The notes beneath the pieces are model-generated. The model did no database searches, had not been told where the DNA came from, and saw only the letters and a program-made list of their open reading frames with translations. 6,633 bases of DNA from Verrucomicrobiota bacterium. Lineage in GTDB: Bacteria > Verrucomicrobiota > Verrucomicrobiia > Limisphaerales > J093. A program made the position numbers and the translations under genes. Shown here in pieces: positions 1-5,859 of the stretch; the stretch's first letter is position 1, and every line of letters starts with the position of its first letter. Location: positions 1 through 6,633 of the forward strand of contig JARYMD010000247.1 of assembly GCA_029907285.1 (NCBI GenBank), read 5' to 3'.

Positions 1-423
1 CCGATGATCCGATACCGAACGCGGGACATTACATCGCTTGATCCAGAGCCGTGCGAGTGCGGGCGCACAATACGCCGCATTCGCAGAATAGGCCGCCGCA
101 GTGATGATATGCTCATCATCCGTGGCGTGAATTTGTATCCGTCGCAGATCGAGGCCGCCATTTTGCGCGTGGAAGGCACGCTCCCACACTATCAGATAAT
201 CGTTGACCGCCAGAAAGACCTCGATGTGCTCGAAGTTCAGGTCGAGGTTACATCGGAAGTGTTCAGCGACACCGTGGGCGCCATTGAACAGCTCCAGCAA
301 CGGCTGAGCCGTTCGATCGAAGGTGTTACCGGCCTGCGGGCTGCCGTCCGACTCGTTGCTCCGAAGACGTTGCAGCGCAGCGAAGGCAAAGCAAAACGCG
401 TAATCGACAAACGGAAGCTTTAG
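1..423 (+). CDS. paaK: Phenylacetate-CoA ligase, C-terminal part (5' truncated by window)
   Basis: This is the C-terminal ~140 residues of an adenylate-forming ligase of the PaaK family, which joins phenylacetate or a related aryl acid to coenzyme A using ATP in the cytoplasm. The frame is open from base 1, so the ATG at base 4 is internal and the true start lies outside the window. Visible family signatures are YRTRDIT near the beginning, a CECGRT cysteine pair, GRSDDMLIIRGVNLYPSQIE (the hinge and start of the C-terminal lid domain), APHYQI-like 'LPHYQIIVDR', and a terminal GKAKRVIDKR that carries the conserved lid lysine. The stop is TAG at 421-423. A tandem ACT-domain gene follows after 27 bp on the same strand, a pairing I know from many PaaK loci, often with indolepyruvate:ferredoxin oxidoreductase genes. 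The exact acid substrate cannot be told from this fragment. Family assignment is sure; paaK as opposed to a paralogue is less so. Confidence 0.9.
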   Translation, partial: PMIRYRTRDITSLDPEPCECGRTIRRIRRIGRRSDDMLIIRGVNLYPSQIEAAILRVEGTLPHYQIIVDRQKDLDVLEVQVEVTSEVFSDTVGAIEQLQQRLSRSIEGVTGLRAAVRLVAPKTLQRSEGKAKRVIDKRKL

Positions 424-450
424 TCGTCAACTCAAACCTCGCCAACAGTT

Positions 451-891
451 ATGAAACTGAATCAAATCTCCGTTTTCCTTGAAAACCGGCCCGGCGCCTT
501 GAGTGCCCCTTGCCGAATCCTGGCCGAAGCAGGCATCAACATCCAAACTTTCGCACTTGCCGACACTCGCGAGTTCGGCATCTTGCGCCTCATGGTGCGC
601 GATTGGCAAAAAGCCAAAGAAGTGCTCGAGAAGAACGGGTATGTGGTGAAGGTCACCGAGGTCCTCGCCCTGGCAGTGCCAGACCGGCCCGGCGGGTTGG
701 CCGAGGTCCTTGAGGTGATCGAGCGCGCCAATGTGAACGTGGAATACACTTATGCGTTCACTGGAAAGCACAAGGGCCAAGGGTTGCTCGTGTTCCGATT
801 CAGCGATCCTGACGCCGCAGTGAAAGCGCTCATGGCAGGCAAAGTGAACGTCCTCAGCGCCGAAGAGATGGCCAACGAGGTCTGGAAATAA
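451..891 (+). CDS. Tandem ACT-domain protein, probable amino-acid-binding regulator
   Basis: A 146-residue soluble protein made of two consecutive ACT domains and nothing else. Domain 1 (about residues 1-70) opens with KLNQISVFLENRPGAL; its NRPGAL at 12-17 is the usual ligand-loop motif. Domain 2 (about 71-146) has VPDRPGGL at 77-83 in the equivalent place. Between them are the typical helix (ILAEAGINI) and strand pattern. ACT domains bind small ligands, commonly amino acids, and control enzyme activity. No enzymatic domain is present, so a regulatory role is inferred. Proteins of this layout are often encoded next to PaaK-type ligases, as here (27 bp downstream, same strand), which suggests co-transcription and perhaps sensing of an aromatic amino acid or aryl acid. 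The ATG at 451 starts the first ACT strand directly. No strong Shine-Dalgarno sequence precedes it, only AACAGTT. The actual ligand is unknown. Confidence 0.88.
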   Translation: MKLNQISVFLENRPGALSAPCRILAEAGINIQTFALADTREFGILRLMVRDWQKAKEVLEKNGYVVKVTEVLALAVPDRPGGLAEVLEVIERANVNVEYTYAFTGKHKGQGLLVFRFSDPDAAVKALMAGKVNVLSAEEMANEVWK

Positions 892-975
892 CCCGGCTTG
901 GCTGGCAGCTTTTGCTGCTCATCCGGCTCCGCGCGGAAAGGCCTTTGCGCTTCGTGAATTGGGTGTTCCACACCG

Positions 976-1365
976 GTGCGAACGATTGTGCGCCCTGACT
1001 GGGATCATCTCCGAGCTTTGGCCGATGACGAAGTGCGCGCCACGTTGAAACGGTTGCCGCTCGCGCTCCGCCGTCAGGCTCGATTGGTGCCGGTTGTCTG
1101 CGAGCCGCGTCCGAACGACCAGTTGATCGCTGACGGATACGATCCGGACTTGCTCGGTCTTTTCGTGGGCAACGCTTTTGGCGACGAGGATAGTGGATGC
1201 GCGGACGTGCCGCCGCAGATTCTGCTTTTCTTGGAGAATCTATGGGAGTTTGCGGAAGGAGATGAGCAAGTTTACCGAGATGAAGTTCGGACCACCTATT
1301 TGCACGAGCTGGGCCATTATCTTGGCTTGGACGAAATCGGGCTTGAGCAACGCGGCCTTGAATGA
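976..1365 (+). CDS. Small metallopeptidase-like protein, Zincin_1 (DUF1025) family
   Basis: A 129-residue protein with a zinc-protease motif near its C-terminus: HELGHYLGLDE at residues 110-120. H110, E111 and H114 form the HExxH core, and D119 or E120 may be the third metal ligand. Upstream are the family-typical acidic segment with GLFVG (61-65) and a conserved 'P..I.LF..NL' stretch (80-90). The ending LGLDEIGLEQRGLE is a normal C-terminus for the family, so the protein appears complete. No signal peptide or membrane segment is visible, so it should be cytoplasmic. Its substrate is unknown, and the family is poorly characterised. The start is a GTG at 976; an in-frame TGA at 955-957 limits any extension, and a GTG at 988 is an alternative. 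The gene lies 84 bp after the ACT gene on the same strand. Its stop codon is directly followed by the repeat array. Confidence 0.82.
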   Translation: MRTIVRPDWDHLRALADDEVRATLKRLPLALRRQARLVPVVCEPRPNDQLIADGYDPDLLGLFVGNAFGDEDSGCADVPPQILLFLENLWEFAEGDEQVYRDEVRTTYLHELGHYLGLDEIGLEQRGLE

Positions 1366-1560
1366 TGCAGAAAGATTAGGGAGATGGCAGAAACATTAGG
1401 GGCAGAAAAATGAGGGTGGTGTGGATGCGCCGTGTGGAGGGACACAGTGTGCCGTTATTCGGGAATTCTTCTGCCCCCCCATGTTTCCGCCCCCCATGTT
1501 TCTGCCACCTATGTTTCTGCCGCGAAGAATAATGTTTCTGTTTAATGCCATGTTTTGACT
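1366..1560. repeat. Array of 15-bp units in two opposed arms around a ~45-bp core
   Basis: Left arm: three plus-strand units at 1366-1380 (TGCAGAAAGATTAGG), 1386-1400 (GGCAGAAACATTAGG) and 1401-1415 (GGCAGAAAAATGAGG). Right arm: the reverse complement at 1477-1491 (CCCCATGTTTCCGCC), 1492-1506 (CCCCATGTTTCTGCC), 1507-1521 (ACCTATGTTTCTGCC) and 1528-1542 (AATAATGTTTCTGTT), with weaker copies at 1461-1475 and about 1546-1560. The core, 1416-1460, holds a direct repeat GTGTGGA (1419-1425 and 1432-1438). The two arms can pair into a long hairpin. The array begins at the base after one stop codon and overlaps the stop of the convergent gene pgl. From memory, similar runs are common between genes in Verrucomicrobiota and some other phyla and create spurious open frames, because 15 bp is five codons. 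A REP/BIME-like element or bidirectional terminator is an inference. No transposase is nearby. Confidence 0.8.
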
Positions 1561-2300
1561 TCGAACCGGAAATCGGTGAGAAGCACAGTGTGCTGGCGCA
1601 AAGCAATCAATCTGCCAAGCGGGGTGGAATGGTGCGTCGAAAGCGAATCGCGCAGCGCCGGTTCTTTGCCCGGACCCGAAACAACAACAAGGACATGCAA
1701 AGCGGCTGCAAGGACTGAATAAGTGAGAGTGATGCGTTGGGGCGGCGGTTTCGGTGATTTGACGGGCAGGTAAACCGCACGGCTTCGCACAACGTCTTCC
1801 GAAGCGTTCGGGAAAAGCGACGCAATATGACCGTCCTCACCCATGCCAAGGATGACAAGATCAAGGATTGGGTCCCCATTGACATTGACCGGCGTTCGAC
1901 GAAGCAAATCTGCCTGCGCTTGGGCAGCATCGAATTCGGGTGATCGTCCAAGATAAACCGGGTGAACTGATTTGGGATTGATTTGCAGAGGATCGAACAA
2001 GTGGCGCCGTGCGACACCATAATTGCTCTCATTGTCATCCCACGGAACCCATCGTTCGTCGGCAAAGAAAAACTCTGTTTTCTCCCAGGAGACTGCTCGT
2101 GATTTTGACTTGGCGACAACGGATTCGAACAGCAAAGGCGCAATTCGACCCCCGGAAAGAGCAACACACCATCGTTCGCGTGTTGGAGGGGAAGCGGTCA
2201 GGTGATTGATCATGTGAGATGCTGCTGCGTCGGCAAGCGCATCTGGACCCGGGTAGGTGTGGAGTCCGATTCGATCTGTCTGTTGTGTGTGCGTGCTCAT
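1542..2300 (-). CDS. pgl: 6-phosphogluconolactonase (DevB/Pgl type)
   Basis: A 252-residue cytoplasmic enzyme that hydrolyses 6-phosphoglucono-lactone to 6-phosphogluconate, the second oxidative pentose phosphate step. Motifs in order: LSGGRIAP (49-56, the phosphate-binding loop, usually LSGGSTP), FFADERWVPWDDNESNY (78-94, canonical DERxVP...SNY) and DLVILGMGEDGHIASLFP (147-164), which includes the GxDGH active-site segment with H158. Length is normal for the family. The ATG at 2298-2300 is chosen because homology starts just after it. The frame stays open back to a TTG at 2528, but that 76-residue extension shows no Pgl-like features. The gene lies downstream of zwf on the same strand, so the two consecutive enzymes are probably co-expressed, although the 228-bp gap could hold a separate promoter. 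The last few codons (KTWH) and the stop lie in sequence resembling the adjacent 15-bp repeats. Family assignment is firm; the upstream region shows no clear ribosome binding site. Confidence 0.92.
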   Translation of the reverse strand: MSTHTQQTDRIGLHTYPGPDALADAAASHMINHLTASPPTRERWCVALSGGRIAPLLFESVVAKSKSRAVSWEKTEFFFADERWVPWDDNESNYGVARRHLFDPLQINPKSVHPVYLGRSPEFDAAQAQADLLRRTPVNVNGDPILDLVILGMGEDGHIASLFPNASEDVVRSRAVYLPVKSPKPPPQRITLTYSVLAAALHVLVVVSGPGKEPALRDSLSTHHSTPLGRLIALRQHTVLLTDFRFEVKTWH

Positions 2301-2528
2301 TCGGGATGATATGGTTGAGCAGCGCCGGATTGTTTGTCGAGCATGGTTAAGGGCAGTCAGGCGCCACGGGGCGGGAACGACCGGAGTTCCGGACGCTGGA
2401 AACTCGGAATTTTTATCGCCGACATCATGTGCAGGCACACGCACTCTGTTGAACGCTGCGCGTTGTGCGTTCCTTTCGGAAGGCTGGACCGCGTGTAGGA
2501 TCGGTGAGGCGCCGTGTTCGGCCTGCAA
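2301..2528 (-). other. Palindrome-rich 228-bp spacer between zwf and pgl
   Basis: This gap separates two genes of one pathway on the minus strand and is long for an operon. It holds four short near-perfect palindromes within about 100 bp: CCGGAGTTCCGG (2381-2392), TGTGCAGGCACA (2428-2439), AACGCTGCGCGTT (2452-2464) and TTCCTTTCGGAA (2470-2481). In the minus-strand transcript the last one reads UUCC-GAAA-GGAA, a small stem with a GNRA-type loop. No run of T follows these to make a clear intrinsic terminator, and I find no convincing promoter. It could be a structured leader for pgl, an RNA-processing site or a dispersed repeat. None of these is shown. Confidence 0.4.
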
Positions 2529-4127
2529 TTAGCGAGGCTGAGATTCGACAACCGTTCGCGGGTTTGCGGGTGTATCGCCACAAACCGGGCGCGGGTCTCT
2601 CCATGAATGATTGTGTCGTTTGAGCAGTTCGTTGGCGCAGGGTGGACCCCATGTTCCGGCGGGATAGAACTCGTTTTGTGTCAATGGCGAATCGCCCCAT
2701 AAAGTTCTGATTCGGTCCACGATTGCCCAACAGACTTCGACCTCGTCGCGGCGGAGGAACAGGGTGGCGTCGCCGTCGATGGCATCAAGCAACAGGCGTT
2801 CATACGCTTCGGGCGTATAAGCGCCGAATTCGGCGTCGTAGCTGAAGTGCATTCGAACAGGGCGGACCTGCATGGATGTGCCCGGGACTTTGCCGTTGAA
2901 TCGAAGGGAGATCCCTTCCTCGGGCTGGAGGCGCAGGATGATTGCGTTTGTATCGAGATTCTCACCGCATCTGGCTGCGAAAAGTACGTTAGGGGTTTGA
3001 CGGAACTGGACACGGACCTCGCTGACGTTGATTGGGAGGCGTTTTCCGGTGCGGAGGTAGAATGGGACGCCGGCCCAGCGCCAGTTGTCTATCTGCAGTC
3101 TGAGAGCCACGTAGGTCTCGACATTCGAGTTCGGGTTGACTTTTGGTTCGGTTCGGTAGGCTGGGCAGGGGCGGCCATCGATCGAGCCTTCAGTGTGTTG
3201 TCCGCGCACTACGTCCTGAGGCCCGGGAGCGCGAATGGACTTCAGCACTTTGACCTTTTCGTCGCGGATCGACTCGGCTTCGAGTGACACTGGCGGTTCC
3301 ATTGTGACTAGGGCGAGCACCTGGAGAAGATGATTTTGAACTACGTCGCGGAGCGCGCCGGCTTCCTCGTAGTAACCGCCGCGGCTTCCTACGCCTGCCT
3401 GTTCGCTCAGAGTGATTTGGACATAATCGACGGTTTGTCTGGACCAGATGGGCTCGAAGATCGAGTTGGCGAATCTGAACATGAGGATGTTCTGGACGGT
3501 TTCCTTGCCGAGGTAATGGTCGATCCTGAACAACTGGTTCTCGTGTGTATGTTTTGTCAGGGTTGCGTTCAATTGGCGGGCAGAAGCGAGGTCGTGTCCG
3601 AACGGCTTTTCAATGACAATCCGATTCCAGAACGGCGGCGATGGGTCGCGTCTGAAAACGCCGGTCTGATGCAGCATTTCGACGACCGGGCCGAACTGGC
3701 TTGGGGGGATTGCGAGGTAAAAGAGCCTGTTTTCGGCGAGCTGTTGATCATTTGTTGTGGAGATGGCCTGTTCGAGCGCTGCGTAAGCGTTCGGGTCCGA
3801 AAGCTCGCCTCGGCAGTAGGCGAGGCAAGAAGCGAAGCTGTCCCATGCGGTTCTGTCCACGGGTTTGGTTCGGGAATGCTTTAGGAGCGCGTCGAACAGC
3901 TCGTTGCGCCATGAATCGAGTGTATGCTCTTTGCGTGCGAAGCCTATGATGCGCGTTGGTTGTGGGAGTGCATTGGCGCGATGCAGTTGGTAGAGGGCGG
4001 GGATGAGTTTTCTGGCGGTGAGTTCGCCGGTCGCGCCGACTATGACAACAGTACATGGCGAAGGCGGGACACGGTCGCCATCAAGCTTGCAAACGATTAG
4101 GTCTTCGGGTTGTTCCAGTTGGTCCAT
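2529..4127 (-). CDS. zwf: Glucose-6-phosphate 1-dehydrogenase
   Basis: A 532-residue cytoplasmic enzyme that oxidises glucose-6-phosphate to 6-phosphoglucono-lactone with NAD(P)+, the entry step of the oxidative pentose phosphate and Entner-Doudoroff routes. The N-terminal Rossmann domain has VVIVGATGELTARKLIPALY (27-46; the usual form is GASGDLxxRK). Further signatures are EKPFG (173-177), the active-site RIDHYLGKE (201-209) with H204 and K208, GYYEEAGALRDVVQNH (251-266) ending in the expected catalytic histidine H266, RTGKRL (359-364), and YPAGTWGP near the end. The ATG at 4125-4127 leaves 22 residues before the Rossmann fold, normal for the family. A GTG at 4205 would add 26 residues of non-conserved sequence and is rejected. 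The C-terminus runs about 25 residues beyond the usual end. pgl follows on the same strand, consistent with sequential reactions. The gene is transcribed divergently from the GH10 gene. Confidence 0.96.
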   Translation of the reverse strand: MDQLEQPEDLIVCKLDGDRVPPSPCTVVIVGATGELTARKLIPALYQLHRANALPQPTRIIGFARKEHTLDSWRNELFDALLKHSRTKPVDRTAWDSFASCLAYCRGELSDPNAYAALEQAISTTNDQQLAENRLFYLAIPPSQFGPVVEMLHQTGVFRRDPSPPFWNRIVIEKPFGHDLASARQLNATLTKHTHENQLFRIDHYLGKETVQNILMFRFANSIFEPIWSRQTVDYVQITLSEQAGVGSRGGYYEEAGALRDVVQNHLLQVLALVTMEPPVSLEAESIRDEKVKVLKSIRAPGPQDVVRGQHTEGSIDGRPCPAYRTEPKVNPNSNVETYVALRLQIDNWRWAGVPFYLRTGKRLPINVSEVRVQFRQTPNVLFAARCGENLDTNAIILRLQPEEGISLRFNGKVPGTSMQVRPVRMHFSYDAEFGAYTPEAYERLLLDAIDGDATLFLRRDEVEVCWAIVDRIRTLWGDSPLTQNEFYPAGTWGPPCANELLKRHNHSWRDPRPVCGDTPANPRTVVESQPR

Positions 4128-4214
4128 GAGCCGAAAGATGGCGCAGGTTCGGGTGCAATTCAACCGGTTAATCGGAGTCTTGCAAAGTGATGGGCCAACT
4201 CGCACCTTTGAGGG
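4128..4214. promoter_or_regulatory. Divergent intergenic region, possible zwf promoter
   Basis: These 87 bp lie between the divergent starts of zwf and the GH10 gene, so promoters for one or both would be expected here. On the minus strand a weak sigma70-like pair can be drawn: TTGCAA (plus positions 4180-4185) and TGAATT (4157-4162), 17 bp apart, matching consensus at 4 of 6 and 3 of 6 bases. An 8-bp palindrome AACCGGTT sits between them at 4162-4169 and could be an operator half-site or chance. GAGGG at 4210-4214 abuts the GH10 ATG, closer than a normal Shine-Dalgarno spacing. All of this is tentative. Confidence 0.25.
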
Positions 4215-5840
4215 ATGAACAGGATTTCACGGAGGGAGTTTGTTCGCTGCGCCAGTTTGGCTGGAATGGGCGCGGTCGGCGCCCGGTTCGGAGTGCAGGC
4301 CGGAAGCGAGAGTGTTGCAGCAGCTTCGGCAGAACCGGAACTTGTGATTCGAGTTTACGATGGCACCGGCGAGCCGCATGGGGCAGGTGCACTGCAGGCT
4401 TTGTTTCTTTTTGAGATGAGCAAGGACCGCAATCCGCTGCCGCATCCGCGGCGTAGAATTGAGGATGGGATTGTGCGTTTCGCAGGGGGCCCGGACCGCT
4501 GTGGAATATCCATGATTTTGTCAGTGGATGGGTTCGGGACGATGAGGTTGTATGCCGACGGCGGGGGTGCCGGCTACGCACCGGGGGCAGTGGTCGAGTT
4601 GAATCGTGAGCTGGCGCATTCGCGGCTTTCTGCGGTTGAGCGGGTGATGAGCGACTGCAAGCGAAGCGGCGTGGTGTTTCCTTCGGCTGTGGAAGACCGT
4701 CTTGGGAAGGCGAGATTACTCTTGGAGAGAGCGGACAAGGAGATAAAGAAGCCGGCGCGTTGGGTGCCGCTTGCGATGGAATCGTTGCGGGAATCTCTGT
4801 GGGCCGGGGAAGAGGTTGTTCTGGCTCGTGCGCGCCATGCGATTGCGCGGCGGGGTCAAAGGAGGGGGTTTTTGTTCGGGTGCAACTTTTTCGGGTATCC
4901 GGCGCAAGGCGAAGATTACGCGGTCAAGTTTGAGCGTTTGTTCAACTTTGCGACGCTGCCATTCTACTGGCGGAACTTTGAGCCTGAGGAAGGCAAGCCG
5001 CGTTATGAGCGTGTGGATGCGATGCTTGCACGGCTCGAGCGCGGCCGCATTACGGCGAAGGGCCATCCTCTTTGTTGGTTTCACAGGGCCGGTTGTCCTG
5101 CGTGGATGGAAGGACGCCCATTTGGGGAGTGGCGGAGACAGCAAGAACGCCGAGTGCGGGAGATAGTGAGCAGGTATCGTGGGCGCATTCAAGTTTATGA
5201 TGTGATCAATGAAGCACATGATTGGGGCAACGAACCCGGCTTCAGCAGCGATGAACTGGTGGAAATGACCCGTGTTGTTGCGGATGCGACTCATGCTGCA
5301 GACCCTCAAGCCCTGCGTGTGGTGAACAACTGCAGTTTGTTTGGCGAATACGTGGCTGATGGGAGAACCTATCTTGGGGCTCAAAACCGCAGGTTGCACA
5401 CTCCTTTGCAGTATTTGCGGGCGGTGATCAATGCAGGCATCGATTTCGATGCGGTAGGCTTGCAGGTTTACTACCCGGGGCATGACATGTTTGAGATTGC
5501 TGCCATGCTCGACAGATTCGCCGCGCTGGGCAAGCCGTTGCATATAACGGAGCTAGGGGTTGCATCGAGCACGGAGCGAGATGAACGCGGCCTGATCAAA
5601 GACCCGGGCAAAGCATGGTGGCACGGGCCATGGAGCGAATCGATTCAAGCCGATTGGATCGAACAGTTTTACACAATTTGTTACGCGCACCCCAGTATCG
5701 AGGCGATCACATGGTGGGATTTCACAGATGCGCCCGGGCATTTTTGGCCACACGGCGGTTTTTTGAGAGCTGACCTGACGCCGAAAGAAAGCTACGAACG
5801 CTTGCAGCGGCTGATCACCGGCTGGCGTGAGGGGGCGTGA
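4215..5840 (+). CDS. Tat-exported divergent GH10 family protein (endo-1,4-beta-xylanase-like)
   Basis: A 541-residue protein. Residues 1-37 look like a twin-arginine signal: SRREF at 5-9, a mildly hydrophobic stretch, then an Ala/Ser-rich likely cleavage region, so it should be exported folded. Residues ~40-210 match no family I recognise; they begin with beta-type sequence and end in a helical segment. Residues ~218-536 form a GH10-type barrel: GHPLCW (283-288), VYDVINEAHD (327-336) with N332 and acid/base E333, GLQVYY (415-420), LHITELGV (442-449) with nucleophile E446, and ITWWDFTD (498-505). GH10 enzymes cleave beta-1,4-xylan with retention of configuration. Both catalytic glutamates are present, but some substrate-binding positions differ from classical xylanases, so specificity is uncertain. 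The ATG at 4215 is chosen because it keeps the Tat motif. A membrane-protein gene follows after about 20 bp and may be co-transcribed. Confidence 0.87.
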   Translation: MNRISRREFVRCASLAGMGAVGARFGVQAGSESVAAASAEPELVIRVYDGTGEPHGAGALQALFLFEMSKDRNPLPHPRRRIEDGIVRFAGGPDRCGISMILSVDGFGTMRLYADGGGAGYAPGAVVELNRELAHSRLSAVERVMSDCKRSGVVFPSAVEDRLGKARLLLERADKEIKKPARWVPLAMESLRESLWAGEEVVLARARHAIARRGQRRGFLFGCNFFGYPAQGEDYAVKFERLFNFATLPFYWRNFEPEEGKPRYERVDAMLARLERGRITAKGHPLCWFHRAGCPAWMEGRPFGEWRRQQERRVREIVSRYRGRIQVYDVINEAHDWGNEPGFSSDELVEMTRVVADATHAADPQALRVVNNCSLFGEYVADGRTYLGAQNRRLHTPLQYLRAVINAGIDFDAVGLQVYYPGHDMFEIAAMLDRFAALGKPLHITELGVASSTERDERGLIKDPGKAWWHGPWSESIQADWIEQFYTICYAHPSIEAITWWDFTDAPGHFWPHGGFLRADLTPKESYERLQRLITGWREGA

Positions 5841-5859
5841 GCGCTTCTGGTTGCACTTG

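Noticed and set aside
904..937. Possible terminator after the ACT gene: GCAGC-TTTT-GCTGC (905-918) and the palindrome TCCGCGCGGA (928-937)
   Set aside because: The stem is only 5 bp and no T tract follows, so it is too weak to call an intrinsic terminator.
1366..1560. CRISPR array
   Set aside because: Units are only 15 bp, contiguous without spacers and in two orientations, and no cas genes are present.
1443..1593. Duplicate CACAGTGTGC at 1443-1452 and 1584-1593
   Set aside because: A 10-base match 141 bp apart, with the second copy inside pgl coding sequence. It is most likely chance.
1376..1606. Minus-strand open frame of 76 codons encoding repeated QKHGG-like units
   Set aside because: Its coding pattern follows entirely from the 15-bp repeat (five codons per unit) and it overlaps the 3' end of pgl in another frame. 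No ribosome binding site or protein family is evident.
2301..2528. N-terminal extension of Pgl from a TTG at 2528
   Set aside because: The extra 76 residues lack Pgl features and are rich in Arg, Pro and Ser, as in non-coding GC-rich sequence. The ATG at 2300 gives the normal family length.
2847..3884. Long plus-strand open frames (146 and 184 codons) opposite zwf
   Set aside because: They are antisense to a clearly conserved gene, and their length is explained by its codon bias. No recognisable domains are seen.
4128..4205. Extension of zwf to a GTG at 4205
   Set aside because: The added 26 residues are not conserved-looking, and the ATG at 4127 leaves the expected distance to the Rossmann motif.
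4716..5543. A 275-codon minus-strand frame opposite the GH10 gene
   Set aside because: It is a shadow of the GH10 coding sequence, which carries all the family motifs.
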